A stretch of 64,000 nucleotides of DNA from Alphaproteobacteria bacterium 33-17 (GTDB lineage: Bacteria > Pseudomonadota > Alphaproteobacteria > Rickettsiales > 33-17), in assembly GCA_001897445.1 (NCBI GenBank), contig MKSX01000017.1:1-64000 (forward strand), read 5' to 3'. The notes beneath the pieces were generated by a model. It made no database searches. It worked only from the letters and a program-made list of their open reading frames with translations, and had not been told where the DNA came from. How positions within the stretch are numbered: position 1 is the stretch's first letter; every line of letters begins with the position of its first letter. This document shows positions 47,194 to 56,761 of this stretch, piece after piece. Position numbers and translations under genes: made by a program.

Positions 47194-47232
47194 AAGTGGT
47201 GCATAAGGTTTTTAGCCTTTTATACACCACTT
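47194..47232. other. Long stem-loop in the dnaK-dnaJ gap
   Basis: Extended inverted repeat: AAGTGGTG pairs with CACCACTT, and inside it ATAAGG pairs with CCTTTTAT less perfectly. It fills over half of the 72-base gap. No T-run follows on minus, so it is likely a partial terminator or mRNA-stability hairpin that lowers dnaJ relative to dnaK. Confidence 0.6.
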
Positions 47233-47249
47233 TTATTAAGTTTTACTTA

Positions 47250-49160
47250 TTACTTATTTTTGTCGTCTTTGATTTCTTCATATTCAGCATCAACAACTTT
47301 TTCATCATTTGCATTTGAAGAAGCACCTGTATCTTCTGTTGCAGCTGCGTCAGTTTGCTGATTCTTATAAATATGTTCACCAAGTTTCATTGAAGACTGC
47401 ATAAGTTTATCAGTTGCAGCTTTAATGCTTTCAGCATTTTCACTATTTATAACTTCTTTAAGTGATGCAATATCTGCCTCGATTTCAGATTTCACCTCAC
47501 TCGGAACACTTGCTTCATGCTCTTTTAAGCTTTTTTCTGTCGAGTATAAAAGGCTATCAGCATGGTTCTTAGCTTCAACTGCTTCTTTACGAGCTTTATC
47601 TTCACCAGCATATTGCTCAGCTTCTTTAACCATTTTTTCAATGTCAGCATCAGATAAACCACCACTTGCCTGAATCTTGATTTGCTGCTCTTTACCGGTT
47701 GCTTTATCTTTAGCAGATACTTTTACTATACCGTTAGCATCAATATCAAATGTTACTTCAATTTGCGGCATTCCTCTCTGAGCTGGCGCAATACCCTCTA
47801 AGTTAAACTGACCTAGAATCTTGTTTTGTGCAGCAATTTCTCTTTCACCCTGGAATACTCTAATTGTTACAGCTGTTTGGTTATCTTCTGCTGTAGAGAA
47901 TACCTGGCTTTTTGTTGTAGGAATTGTTGTATTTCTGTCAATAAGCCTTGTAAAGATACCACCAAGAGTTTCGATACCAAGTGAAAGTGGTGTTACGTCG
48001 AGTAATAATAAGTCTTTTACGTCACCTTGTAATACACCACCCTGAATCGCAGCACCAATTGCCACTACTTCGTCAGGGTTTACGCCTTTGTTTGGCTCTT
48101 TACCGAAGAATTCTTTAACTTTATCAATTACTTTTGGCATTCTTGTCATACCACCAACGAGAATTACTTCGTCGATTTGGCTAGCAGATAATCCTGAGTC
48201 CTGGATAGCTTTACGGCAAGGCTCAATTGTTCTTGTAATTAAATCATCTACTAATGACTCAAACTTTGCTCTTGTAATTTTCATATTGAGGTGTTTTGGA
48301 CCACTAGCGTCTGCTGTAATATACGGAAGATTAATTTCTGTATCAAGTCTGCTTGAAAGTTCAATTTTAGCTTTTTCAGCAGCTTCCTTAAGTCTTTGCA
48401 ATGCTAAAGGATCTTTCTTAATATCAATGCCAGATTCTTTTTTGAATTCATCAACCATATGCTCTAAAAGTCTCATATCGAAGTCTTCACCACCAAGGAA
48501 TGTGTCACCATTTGTAGATTTAACTTCGAATACGCCATCACCAATTTCTAAAATAGAAATATCGAATGTACCACCACCAAGATCATATACTGCAATTGTC
48601 TTGTTTCCTTGTTTATCAAAACCATAAGCAAGAGCTGCTGCTGTTGGTTCGTTGATAATTCTGAGAACCTCTAAACCCGCAATACGACCAGCATCTTTTG
48701 TAGCTTGTCTTTGAGCATCGTTAAAGTATGCAGGAACTGTAATTACAGCTTTTGTAACAGTCTCACCTAAGAAAGATTCTGCTGTTTCTTTCATTTTTGT
48801 TAAAGTGTAAGCACTAATTTGGCTTGGTGAGAATTTTTCGTTATTTACTTCTACCCACGCATCACCATTATCAGAAGATACGATATCATATGGTACTAAA
48901 CCTTTATCTTTTTCTGTAAGCGGATCATTATAACGTCTACCAATAAGTCTTTTTACTGCAAAAATAGTCTTTTTTGGGTTTGTTACAGCTTGTCTTTTAG
49001 CTGGGTCACCAATAATTCTTTCACCAGAATCTGTAAAGGCTACAATAGATGGTGTAGTTCTTCTACCTTCACTGTTTTCTATTACTTTTGGATTTTTACC
49101 GTCTAGGATTGCAACGCAAGAATTTGTTGTACCTAAGTCAATACCAATAATTTTACTCAT
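47250..49160 (-). CDS. dnaK: Chaperone DnaK (Hsp70)
   Basis: ATP-dependent chaperone. In 636 residues: [14 protein letters not shown] at the start, [20 protein letters not shown], the [10 protein letters not shown] segment, and the substrate domain beginning [14 protein letters not shown]. It ends in an acidic tail ([11 protein letters not shown]). All signatures are intact. It has a probable heat-shock-type promoter upstream. Confidence 0.98.
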   Translation of the reverse strand: MSKIIGIDLGTTNSCVAILDGKNPKVIENSEGRRTTPSIVAFTDSGERIIGDPAKRQAVTNPKKTIFAVKRLIGRRYNDPLTEKDKGLVPYDIVSSDNGDAWVEVNNEKFSPSQISAYTLTKMKETAESFLGETVTKAVITVPAYFNDAQRQATKDAGRIAGLEVLRIINEPTAAALAYGFDKQGNKTIAVYDLGGGTFDISILEIGDGVFEVKSTNGDTFLGGEDFDMRLLEHMVDEFKKESGIDIKKDPLALQRLKEAAEKAKIELSSRLDTEINLPYITADASGPKHLNMKITRAKFESLVDDLITRTIEPCRKAIQDSGLSASQIDEVILVGGMTRMPKVIDKVKEFFGKEPNKGVNPDEVVAIGAAIQGGVLQGDVKDLLLLDVTPLSLGIETLGGIFTRLIDRNTTIPTTKSQVFSTAEDNQTAVTIRVFQGEREIAAQNKILGQFNLEGIAPAQRGMPQIEVTFDIDANGIVKVSAKDKATGKEQQIKIQASGGLSDADIEKMVKEAEQYAGEDKARKEAVEAKNHADSLLYSTEKSLKEHEASVPSEVKSEIEADIASLKEVINSENAESIKAATDKLMQSSMKLGEHIYKNQQTDAAATEDTGASSNANDEKVVDAEYEEIKDDKNK

Positions 49161-49203
49161 AATATTTACTACCGTTTTTAAAAGTTTTTCTTTCGATACT
49201 ATA

Positions 49204-49231
49204 GATATAAGTATATTTAAAACGAATTCAA
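49204..49231 (-). promoter_or_regulatory. Candidate promoter of dnaK
   Basis: On minus, TTGAAT (forward 49226-49231), a 16-base spacer and TATATC (forward 49204-49209), about 45 bases before the dnaK start. The TTGAA box fits an RpoH-type -35 as well as sigma70. AT-richness makes chance matches likely. Confidence 0.4.
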
Positions 49232-49300
49232 TAGCTGAAAATCAAATTTTCTGAAAAATCTAGGTAAATCAATGACTTGATATTATTTATTCTCTTCGTA

Positions 49301-49348
49301 AAAAAGAAAAACCCTTACAGAATATGCTCTGTAAGGGTTTTTCTTTTT
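49301..49348 (-). terminator. Strong rho-independent terminator of rpoD, bidirectional
   Basis: A perfect 20-bp inverted repeat: A-rich arm then ACCCTTACAG (49311-49320), an 8-base loop, CTGTAAGGGT (49329-49338), then the T-rich arm. It starts 22 bases after the rpoD stop codon and separates rpoD from dnaK. The symmetry lets it work on both strands. Confidence 0.92.
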
Positions 49349-49369
49349 CCAATATGAGGAATTATGATA

Positions 49370-51397
49370 TTAATCCTGATCATCCATATCAAAATCCCCT
49401 AAATCGTCTATCCTGTCATCATCTCTATCATGATCTCTGTCATCTTTCTTACTGTTCTTTACATTTAAGAAACCTGAAAGTTTACGCGCTCTTGAAGGAT
49501 GCTTAAGCTTTTTAAGGGCTTTTGCTTCAATTTGCCTGATACGCTCCCTTGTTACTGAGAACTGGTGACCTACTTCTTCCAAAGTATGGTCTGTATTCAT
49601 ACCGATACCAAAACGCATTCTTAATACTCTTTCTTCACGCGGTGTAAGAGAAGCAAGAACTTTTGTAGTAATTTCACGTAAATTCGAGTGAATAGCAGCA
49701 TCTAAAGGCAATACGGCATTTTTATCTTCAATGAAATCGCCAAGTGTACCGCCATCTTCGTCACCGATAGGGTTTTCTAAGCTTACAGGTTCTTTAGCAA
49801 TTTTCATTACTTTACGTACTTTTTCTACAGGAATAGAAAGCTTTGTAGCGATTTCTTCAGGTGTTGGTTCTTTACCAATATCATGGAAAATTTGCCTTGA
49901 AGTACGGATAATTTTGTTAATTGTTTCAATCATATGTACAGGAATACGGATGGTTCTAGCCTGATCCGCAATAGACCTTGTAATAGCTTGCCTAATCCAC
50001 CATGTCGCATATGTTGAGAACTTATAACCACGTCTATATTCGAATTTATCTACCGCTTTCATAAGACCTATGTTCCCTTCCTGAATAAGGTCAAGAAACT
50101 GAAGTCCACGATTTGCATATTTTTTAGCAATCGAGATTACAAGCCTTAGGTTAGCCTCAATCATCTCTTTTTTAGCTTTGTTAGTAGTACGCTCACCTTT
50201 TTGCACGGTATTTACAAGGTTTTTAAACTCTGTAATATTCATACCTACTTCTTTAGCAATACCAACAATACTTTCGTAAGTAGCCTCTAGCTCTTTAATA
50301 TGATTTTCAACCAAAGCTGACCAGCCTTTTTCTTTCGATTTCACAGCCTCTTCAAGCCATGTAAAATCCATTTCATTGCCCATATAGCGCTTGATAAAGT
50401 TTTTACGATCAACTTTTTCAGATTCCGCAAGCCTTAAAAAGTTTGTTTCAATACCGATAAGCTTTTTATTGTAAGAGTAAAGTGTATCTAGCATCTCCTG
50501 AATTCTTTTATGATTCAGTCTTATTTCTTTAAGATGAGATAAAAGCTCTTCTACTGACTTCTTATGCTTTTTCTCATCAGATGCTGCGGAAGGCTTTTTA
50601 CCTTTTGACTCACCAACAATAGCTTTAAGCTTTTTCATTTGATGCTCTAGGATTTCCTCAGAAACTTTTGCTATTTTGCTAAAATGCTCAAGCACTCCAG
50701 GAAGCATTTCCCTTTCCATATCCGAAATAGTAGCCGTTACGCTATCTTCTTCAACCTCATCAAAATCATCAAAGTCATCGGTTGGATTTTCTGCATCTTC
50801 TTCAGTATCTTCCTCAAAATCATTGGCTTTTTCATTAAATTCTTCTGTAACGCCATGCGTTGCGTCCAAATCTATAATCTCCCGTAGCAAAATTTTCTCA
50901 TGCGCAAGATCCTGGTACCAGGAAATAAATGTTTTAAGCGCAACAGGCGTTTCGCAAAGGGCAAGCATCATTGTTTCCTTACCTTCTTCAATACGCTTTG
51001 CTATTTCAATTTCGCCTTCACGTGACAGTAGCTCTACGCCACCCATATCACGAAGATACATTCTTACAGGATCGTCGGTTCTTAAACCATCACTATCTTC
51101 TTCGTACACCTCGTCTTCAGCTTCAGCGTCTTCCTCATTGTAGTCACCGCCTATTGCCAGACCTTCTTCGTCATCACCATCGTCAACGATTTCGATTCCT
51201 GCTTCAGAAAGAGTAATAAGTGTATTATCAATTTGATCAACAGATAAACCATCACTAGGAAGCATATCATTTAACTCATCAAAGGATAAACTGTTACCCT
51301 GAGCCTTTCCTTTTAAAACTGCTTTTTTAACATTACCTTTTAGGCTTGAATCCTCACTAGATGATTCATTTTCAAAATTTTTAATTTTTTTGGTCAT
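49370..51397 (-). CDS. rpoD: RNA polymerase primary sigma factor RpoD with acidic tail
   Basis: Housekeeping sigma70. In 675 residues: an acidic N-terminal region 1.1 and linker, region 1.2 ([20 protein letters not shown]), a non-conserved region with two acidic blocks, region 2 ([30 protein letters not shown]), region 3, and region 4 ([20 protein letters not shown]). After the normal end KLSGFL there is an extra tail of about 31 residues rich in Asp and Arg with one His (forward 49373-49465), which is unusual for RpoD. Confidence 0.97.
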   Translation of the reverse strand: MTKKIKNFENESSSEDSSLKGNVKKAVLKGKAQGNSLSFDELNDMLPSDGLSVDQIDNTLITLSEAGIEIVDDGDDEEGLAIGGDYNEEDAEAEDEVYEEDSDGLRTDDPVRMYLRDMGGVELLSREGEIEIAKRIEEGKETMMLALCETPVALKTFISWYQDLAHEKILLREIIDLDATHGVTEEFNEKANDFEEDTEEDAENPTDDFDDFDEVEEDSVTATISDMEREMLPGVLEHFSKIAKVSEEILEHQMKKLKAIVGESKGKKPSAASDEKKHKKSVEELLSHLKEIRLNHKRIQEMLDTLYSYNKKLIGIETNFLRLAESEKVDRKNFIKRYMGNEMDFTWLEEAVKSKEKGWSALVENHIKELEATYESIVGIAKEVGMNITEFKNLVNTVQKGERTTNKAKKEMIEANLRLVISIAKKYANRGLQFLDLIQEGNIGLMKAVDKFEYRRGYKFSTYATWWIRQAITRSIADQARTIRIPVHMIETINKIIRTSRQIFHDIGKEPTPEEIATKLSIPVEKVRKVMKIAKEPVSLENPIGDEDGGTLGDFIEDKNAVLPLDAAIHSNLREITTKVLASLTPREERVLRMRFGIGMNTDHTLEEVGHQFSVTRERIRQIEAKALKKLKHPSRARKLSGFLNVKNSKKDDRDHDRDDDRIDDLGDFDMDDQD

Positions 51398-51425
51398 ATA
51401 TTATTAATTATGGATAATTGAATGG

Positions 51426-51454
51426 TTGACACTATATTCATCGTTATATAATCT
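51426..51454 (+). promoter_or_regulatory. Probable sigma70 promoter of the mnh operon
   Basis: A perfect TTGACA (51426-51431) is followed by TATAAT at 51447-51452 (15-base spacer) or TAATCT at 51449-51454 (17-base spacer), about 65 bases before mnhE. Confidence 0.55.
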
Positions 51455-51517
51455 TATATTTATATTTTTGTTTTACAAGCATTATCATGCTTTCCCCAAA
51501 TAAAAACGGGTATTTAA

Positions 51518-51961
51518 ATGCTATTTATCTCTGCTTTTTATTATTTTTCAATATGGTGCATACTCTCAGGCGACCCTGATACAACCATGTTAATTACAGG
51601 ATTCATTGCATCCTTAACAATTTCATACCTAGTTAACAGAGACACAGAACAAGGAAAAATTAAATTTTTGAAATTTCTTCAATATTCTTTCTGGCTGACA
51701 AAAGAAGTGAGTAAAAGTTCGTTAACTACAATCAAAATTATTTTAACAGGCAAAATCAGACCATCATTTGAAAAAATTGAGATTTCCAATATATCGGAAC
51801 TTGGTCATACAATTTTTGATAACTCTATTACCTTAACACCTGGTACAGTTTGTATTTCAGATAAAAATAATAATGTTTTAATTCATGCATTACACACTGA
51901 TTTCCTTCATGACATAAAATCTGGCTTATTAGAACATAAAATGCGAGAAACAGTAAAATAA
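51518..51961 (+). CDS. mnhE: Mrp-type Na+/H+ antiporter subunit E
   Basis: Subunit E (MnhE/MrpE) of a multi-subunit cation/proton antiporter. The 147-residue protein has two N-terminal hydrophobic helices and the cytoplasmic domain with LGHTIFDNSITLTPGTVCI, the most conserved part of the family. It starts an overlapping operon (mnhE stop and mnhF start overlap by one base). Confidence 0.9.
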   Translation: MLFISAFYYFSIWCILSGDPDTTMLITGFIASLTISYLVNRDTEQGKIKFLKFLQYSFWLTKEVSKSSLTTIKIILTGKIRPSFEKIEISNISELGHTIFDNSITLTPGTVCISDKNNNVLIHALHTDFLHDIKSGLLEHKMRETVK

Positions 51962-52245
51962 TGAATGTATTTGAATTTTATATATTACTTGGTTCAATAA
52001 TTTTTATGGTTATATCATTTGCATTATTGCTTGTCAGAGCAGCAAATGGCCCCACAGTATTTGATAAGCTTTTAGCAATAAATTCTATTAATAGCAAAAT
52101 CAATGTAATGCTAATTATTTTATCTATTTTTTCCAATAATCAGTCATTTATAGATATTGCCTATGTTTATGCACTTACCAGTTATATAGCAATGTATTCA
52201 ATACTTAAATTTATTAGAAATCGTAATCTGGATGTTAAAGAATGA
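51961..52245 (+). CDS. mnhF: Mrp-type Na+/H+ antiporter subunit F
   Basis: 94-residue protein with three membrane helices and the family segment VRAANGPTVFDKLLAINSI. This is the small subunit F of the antiporter. It overlaps mnhG by 4 bases. Confidence 0.88.
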   Translation: MNVFEFYILLGSIIFMVISFALLLVRAANGPTVFDKLLAINSINSKINVMLIILSIFSNNQSFIDIAYVYALTSYIAMYSILKFIRNRNLDVKE

Positions 52246-52541
52246 TTATTAGCCTTATAGCTTATATTTTAATAATTATTGGCAGTTTAATTTGCTTATT
52301 AGGATCTATTGGCGTTATCCGCTTCCCTGACTTTTTTACCAGACTTCATGCAGCTGGGGTGATTGACAGTTTCGGAGTTGTCCTGATAATGATAGGACTT
52401 GCTATACTATCGCCTTTAGTTCCTGCACTTAAAATTTTAATGATAGCTTTTTTTATCTTTCTTACCGCACCTACCAATACTCACTCCTTGGCAAACAGTG
52501 CATTTTTATATAAAAAACAGTCAGCAGAGCCAAAATTATGA
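52242..52541 (+). CDS. mnhG: Mrp-type Na+/H+ antiporter subunit G
   Basis: 99-residue protein with three helices and the diagnostic GSIGVIRFPDFFTRLHAAGV, followed by FFIFLTAPTNTHSLANSAF. This is subunit G (MnhG/PhaG type). It overlaps the next gene by 4 bases. Confidence 0.92.
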   Translation: MIISLIAYILIIIGSLICLLGSIGVIRFPDFFTRLHAAGVIDSFGVVLIMIGLAILSPLVPALKILMIAFFIFLTAPTNTHSLANSAFLYKKQSAEPKL

Positions 52542-53104
52542 ATCTAGTATTCCCAGAACTTATTCAGGACATTATTATCTATTCAATGCTATTTTTTTTA
52601 GTAGTTATTGCAGTGATGGTTATGCGATCAAATAACCTGATAACAAAAATCGCTTTAGTGTCTGGATTCAGCCTGATTATTACATTTATATACACTTTAC
52701 TAGATGCACCCGATGTTGCGCTCACCGAAGCTTCAATCAATGCGGCAATAGGAACTGTGCTACTTATTGCCGGAACAATTAAAGGTAAGTTTAGTTCTAG
52801 AAGCCAAAAATACAATCAGCTGTTAGGTTTTATAGCCTGTACATTATTTGCCATAGCCTTAATATATGGTATTAAAGATATTTATGATTTTTCCGATCCT
52901 AACTCACCTGTATTTGGCGAAACATACCAGTATTATATTAACAATACCGAAACTGAAATTGGCATCCCAAGTTTTGTAGCAGCAATTCTTGCAAGTTACC
53001 GTGGTTTTGATACAATGTGCGAAACTTTAGTAATTGCTATTGCCGCTATTGTAATAAGCGGATTACTTAAAAACAATGAACAACCTAAGTATGACAAAGC
53101 ATAA
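52538..53104 (+). CDS. MbhD/MbhE-like antiporter subunit (DUF4040)
   Basis: 188-residue membrane protein with about five helices. The first half carries TLLDAPDVALTEASINAAIG, the hallmark of MbhD/DUF4040, which equals the C-terminal part of MrpA. The second half, with GIPSFVAAILASYRGFDTMC and then AIAAIVISGLL, matches MbhE. So it is an MbhD-MbhE fusion. The large proton-pumping subunits (MrpA N-terminal part, MrpD) and C are not in the window, so this operon cannot make a whole antiporter alone. Confidence 0.8.
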   Translation: MNLVFPELIQDIIIYSMLFFLVVIAVMVMRSNNLITKIALVSGFSLIITFIYTLLDAPDVALTEASINAAIGTVLLIAGTIKGKFSSRSQKYNQLLGFIACTLFAIALIYGIKDIYDFSDPNSPVFGETYQYYINNTETEIGIPSFVAAILASYRGFDTMCETLVIAIAAIVISGLLKNNEQPKYDKA

Positions 53105-53759
53105 AAACGTTTTAGTAGTGGATGATGATAACCGCATCAGGTCTTTACTTAGCAAATATCTTGCCGAAAATGGCTATTTTGTGATGTCAGCCGAAAATGC
53201 TAGCACCGCTATCGACTTACTTAATTCAAGTGCAATCGACATTATTGTAATGGATATCATGATGCCAGAAGAGTCAGGCATTAACCTTACAGCAAGAATT
53301 AGGAACAATGGTAAATCTATTCCAATTATTATGCTAAGTGCATTATCAGATGCAGATAATAGAATAAATGGCTTAGAGATTGGTGCAGATGATTATCTGA
53401 CGAAGCCTTTTGAGCCAAAAGAACTTTTATTACGCATTGAGAAACTTTTAAAAAGACATCAAACAAACAAAGATATTATCAAATTTGGAGAATATTCCTT
53501 TCATATTGACTCAAGAAAATTATTGAAAAACAATGACATAATACCACTTACATCCAGTGAAATTAACCTCCTAATATTACTTTCAAATTATATTAATCAG
53601 CCCGTATCTAGGGATGAGATTGCCAAAGTATTTTACGGCGTAGGCGAGAGATCGATTGATGTTCAGGTTGTAAGACTCAGAAACAAAATAGAAGAAGACC
53701 CTAAAAATCCAAAGTACTTACTTACCGTTCGTAATATTGGCTATGGATTATATATATGA
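53091..53759 (+). CDS. OmpR-family response regulator
   Basis: DNA-binding response regulator. The ATG at 53091 gives 222 residues; an earlier one at 53076 overlaps the preceding gene more. Seen: the receiver acidic pocket VVDDDNR, phospho-acceptor Asp55 in IIVMDIMMPE, LTKPFEPKELL, and a C-terminal winged helix with ERSIDVQVVRLRNKIEEDP and a late GYGLYI. It overlaps the sensor kinase gene by 4 bases. Confidence 0.93.
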   Translation: MTKHKNVLVVDDDNRIRSLLSKYLAENGYFVMSAENASTAIDLLNSSAIDIIVMDIMMPEESGINLTARIRNNGKSIPIIMLSALSDADNRINGLEIGADDYLTKPFEPKELLLRIEKLLKRHQTNKDIIKFGEYSFHIDSRKLLKNNDIIPLTSSEINLLILLSNYINQPVSRDEIAKVFYGVGERSIDVQVVRLRNKIEEDPKNPKYLLTVRNIGYGLYI

Positions 53760-55069
53760 TTAAAATTTTTAAAAAACATTTTATACCCAAATCGATTTGG
53801 GGAAGATTCTTCCTAATTATCATTCTGCCTGCTATTTTAATTCAAATAATTACAGCTTATGTTTTTTATGATCGCCATTGGGAAGATGTTAGTACTTATT
53901 TAGAAAAGTCTGTAATTGGTGATATTTCTTTAATTAATAAAATGTTACAGGACAAAAAACTTCCTAATTATGAAATTAAGAGTCTGGCAGCAGAAAATTT
54001 GTTTATTAGAATTTTACCTTATAAACCGCTCGATAATACCGATGATGAGAAATTTGATTCCTTAAAACTTCACTTACAAAAAGTTTTTAAATCTGATAGT
54101 TTTATTATTAATCAGCAAAATGACCGTGAAGACATTTATATTAGCGTTAATCTTCCAGATTATAAACTAACTTTTGAAATACCTAGAAAACGTCTATATA
54201 CACCTACCTTAAATATTTTCATTGCATGGATGTTAGGGGTTTCTACTATTCTTATCATTATTGCGCTGTCATTTACTCGTAATCAGGTCAAATCTATTGA
54301 GAGGTTATCTACTGCTGCCCGTGTATTTGGTGAGGGCGGTGACATTAGTAACTTTAAACCTGAAGGTGCTGAAGAAGTACGCCGCGCGGGCTACGCCTTT
54401 ATTGCCATGAAAGAAAAAATTGAACAGCAAATAAATCAGCGTACGCAAATGCTTGCTGGTGTTTCACATGACCTCAAAACTCCTTTAACCAGAATTAAAC
54501 TGTCGTTAGCGATGTTTCCTAAAAATGATGAGACAGATGCTATTCAAAGTGATATTACTGAAATGCAGCATATTATTGATGAGTACTTACAATTTGCCGG
54601 TCAAATTGAGGTAGAAAGCAAACAAAAAATAGATATTATAGGTCTTCTTCAGGACATTGTAATTCGTTACAAGTCACAAGGTGCAAAACTTAAAATTAAT
54701 AAAGATATTGAATCATGCATGATTTTTGCTCGCCCCGTATCGATGAGACGTGCATTTACGAACATTATAGATAATGGTCTTAAATATGGCGAAGAAGCAG
54801 AGATTACAGTTCATCATACTCGCTCAAGACTGACAATTATTATTGAAGATAATGGTTCAGGTATTAAGCCTGAAGAACATGAGAAAGTATTTAGTGCATT
54901 TTACAGATCTGACTATGCACGCAACATGAGCGATAAAAAGCAATTAGGAGCAGGACTTGGTCTTGCGATAGCACGAGATATTTTTAACGCACACGGCGCT
55001 AAAATTAAGGTTAATAAAACCAACCTAAAATTAAAAGGAGCCTCAATTGAAATTCAGTTCAAAATATAA
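53756..55069 (+). CDS. EnvZ-like sensor histidine kinase
   Basis: Sensor kinase paired with the preceding regulator. In 437 residues: membrane helices at about 18-37 and 152-173 around a short periplasmic domain, a HAMP domain, HisKA with LAGVSHDLKTPLTRIKL (His238), and HATPase with IIDNGLKYG, IIEDNGSGIKPEEHEKVF and GAGLGLAIARDI. The EnvZ-type SHDLRTPLTRI pattern suggests osmotic or cation sensing, plausible next to antiporter genes but inferred. The end overlaps the next gene by 23 bases. Confidence 0.92.
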   Translation: MIKIFKKHFIPKSIWGRFFLIIILPAILIQIITAYVFYDRHWEDVSTYLEKSVIGDISLINKMLQDKKLPNYEIKSLAAENLFIRILPYKPLDNTDDEKFDSLKLHLQKVFKSDSFIINQQNDREDIYISVNLPDYKLTFEIPRKRLYTPTLNIFIAWMLGVSTILIIIALSFTRNQVKSIERLSTAARVFGEGGDISNFKPEGAEEVRRAGYAFIAMKEKIEQQINQRTQMLAGVSHDLKTPLTRIKLSLAMFPKNDETDAIQSDITEMQHIIDEYLQFAGQIEVESKQKIDIIGLLQDIVIRYKSQGAKLKINKDIESCMIFARPVSMRRAFTNIIDNGLKYGEEAEITVHHTRSRLTIIIEDNGSGIKPEEHEKVFSAFYRSDYARNMSDKKQLGAGLGLAIARDIFNAHGAKIKVNKTNLKLKGASIEIQFKI

Positions 55070-56057
55070 AATTTTATTATTTATTCTAATTGCCACATTA
55101 TTTTCTAATATATCATTTGCCAGTGACAATATACTCTTTAGTGAGATTAAACATTTAGAAGATAACTTCTATAAAAGCAAAATCAGAATTGGTTTCCATG
55201 CAATGGATTTAGATTCAGGCAGAAGCATTGGGTACAGAAATAATGAAAGCTTTATTATGGCAAGCACTGTAAAAGTTCCAGTTAGCATTTATCTTATGAA
55301 TCAGGTAGATGAGGGCAATATAGACCTAGCAAAAATGATTTATATTGATAAATCCGATTTAGTACCAGGCAGTGGGAAAATTGGTTATTTTTTAACTCAT
55401 GATGGGCTTGCAATATCAAATGCCAATTTACTTGAGCTTATGATGGCGATAAGTGATAATACAGCAACTGATTTAATTATTAGACAATTAGGCATGAATA
55501 ATATCGCTAAGTTTTTTAATAGTTATCCTGATATTAGTCTTAAACATAATATTATGCAGTTATTTGATATTTATTATAACCTCAATCATAAATCAGATAA
55601 ATCTCTGTTCGAACAAATTGCTGAATATAGATCTCGTTCAAATGATATAACAGCTAAGTATGCTAAAGATTTTTATTATAACAAAGCAGATAGAACTACA
55701 CCGAAAGCTATGGCACTGATTCTCAAGGATTTTATGGATGGTAAATTTACTTCTATAAAATCAAGGGACTTCTTGCTAAAAGTAATGTCTCATACCGAGA
55801 ACAAAGATCGCCTAAAAAAAGAAGTTCTACATTCTAGTGACTTTATCCATCATAAAACCGGAACCTTTGATTATTACAGCAATAAATTTGCCTTTGTCAG
55901 CATTGCTGATGTAGGTATAGTAAAGCTTAAATCTTGCAAAAAGATTATAATTAGTTTATACTTAGATAGTGTAGACACAGAGCTTAATGCTAAAGATCTT
56001 GAACAAGTATTATCAATAGCTGCACGCATCATTACCGATTATTTTTTATTTTCATAA
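55047..56057 (+). CDS. Class A beta-lactamase-fold serine hydrolase
   Basis: Exported serine hydrolase of the class A beta-lactamase/penicillin-binding fold, 336 residues. Signal peptide 1-25 (FASD). Active-site motifs: SxxK as STVK (Ser73, Lys76), SDN (136-138) and KTG (270-272), plus DRTTPKAMALILKDF typical of class A enzymes. No convincing ExxxN motif with the deacylating Glu166 is visible in the expected stretch. It may thus be a weak beta-lactamase, a carboxypeptidase-like enzyme or an inactive sensor. It is read with the two-component genes. Confidence 0.8.
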   Translation: MKFSSKYKILLFILIATLFSNISFASDNILFSEIKHLEDNFYKSKIRIGFHAMDLDSGRSIGYRNNESFIMASTVKVPVSIYLMNQVDEGNIDLAKMIYIDKSDLVPGSGKIGYFLTHDGLAISNANLLELMMAISDNTATDLIIRQLGMNNIAKFFNSYPDISLKHNIMQLFDIYYNLNHKSDKSLFEQIAEYRSRSNDITAKYAKDFYYNKADRTTPKAMALILKDFMDGKFTSIKSRDFLLKVMSHTENKDRLKKEVLHSSDFIHHKTGTFDYYSNKFAFVSIADVGIVKLKSCKKIIISLYLDSVDTELNAKDLEQVLSIAARIITDYFLFS

Positions 56058-56066
56058 GGGGTATAT

Positions 56067-56642
56067 ATGAAAGAAATTAAAGACTTATTATTTTATAATG
56101 CTCGCAGCGTAAATAGCTGGATCAATAAAGACATTTCTGAAGAAGTTATCAAAGAACTTTATGACCTAGTTATTATGGGACCTACGTCTTTTAATAGCTT
56201 ACCTATGCGCCTAATTTTTGTAAGAAGCAGCGAGGCAAAAGAGCGTTTAAAATCTTGTATGATTGAAAAAAATATTGAAAAAACTATTACATCACCATAT
56301 GTGGCAATTATTGGCATGGACAATAATTTCCCTGATGAATTTGTAAATACGTTCCCTGGACGTGATATTAAATCATTTTTCGCTGGTAATCAGTCACTTA
56401 TTGAAACAACTGCTATGCGCAACTCCTCCTTACAAGGTGCTTACCTAATTTTAGCTGCAAGATTACTAGGTTTAGATGTAGCACCCATGTCTGGCTTTGA
56501 TAACGCAAAAGTAGATGAAGAATTCTTTAAGGGCACAAGTATAAAGTCAAATTTTATTTGCGCATTAGGTTATGCAGACCATAGTAAAACTTATCCACGT
56601 TTACCAAGACCTGATTTTGATAAATACGCAAAAATTGTGTAA
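56067..56642 (+). CDS. RutE/HadB-like nitroreductase family protein
   Basis: FMN-dependent oxidoreductase of the nitroreductase superfamily, 191 residues. The start matches the RutE subgroup: ARSVNSWINKDISEEVIKEL and IMGPTSFNSLPMRLIFVRS. Later SLQGAYLILAARLLGLDVAP and the closing KTYPRLPRPDFDKY also fit. RutE reduces malonic semialdehyde in pyrimidine breakdown, but no other rut genes are here, so the substrate is open. It is the last gene of the mnh operon and is followed by a palindromic element. Confidence 0.85.
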   Translation: MKEIKDLLFYNARSVNSWINKDISEEVIKELYDLVIMGPTSFNSLPMRLIFVRSSEAKERLKSCMIEKNIEKTITSPYVAIIGMDNNFPDEFVNTFPGRDIKSFFAGNQSLIETTAMRNSSLQGAYLILAARLLGLDVAPMSGFDNAKVDEEFFKGTSIKSNFICALGYADHSKTYPRLPRPDFDKYAKIV

Positions 56643-56646
56643 TGGT

Positions 56647-56760
56647 TAGGGCTGTATAGTTAAAGTATTTGAAGGGTACAGGAATGAATAGCGAAGCCTA
56701 GGTGAGTGAGGAAATGACACCTACCAAAATTATAAAGACTTAACTATACAGCAGCCCTAT
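56647..56760. repeat. 114-bp palindromic element (MITE-like) between convergent genes
   Basis: Imperfect terminal inverted repeats: left TAGGGCTGTATAGTTAA, right TTAACTATACAGCAGCCCTA, which differ by an extra CTG. Inside is a second stem TAGGTG/CACCTA (56699-56704, 56718-56723). The element fills the whole gap between the nitroreductase and fliS stop codons and encodes nothing visible. The missing T-run argues against a simple terminator. It may be a miniature transposon remnant or a structured RNA element. Confidence 0.6.
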
Positions 56761-56761
56761 T

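Noticed and set aside
48088-48627. 179-codon open frame opposite dnaK
   Set aside because: Antisense shadow of the conserved DnaK ATPase domain.
50676-51143. 155-codon Ser-rich open frame opposite rpoD
   Set aside because: Its Ser-rich composition is the complement of the Glu/Asp-rich RpoD N-terminal region.
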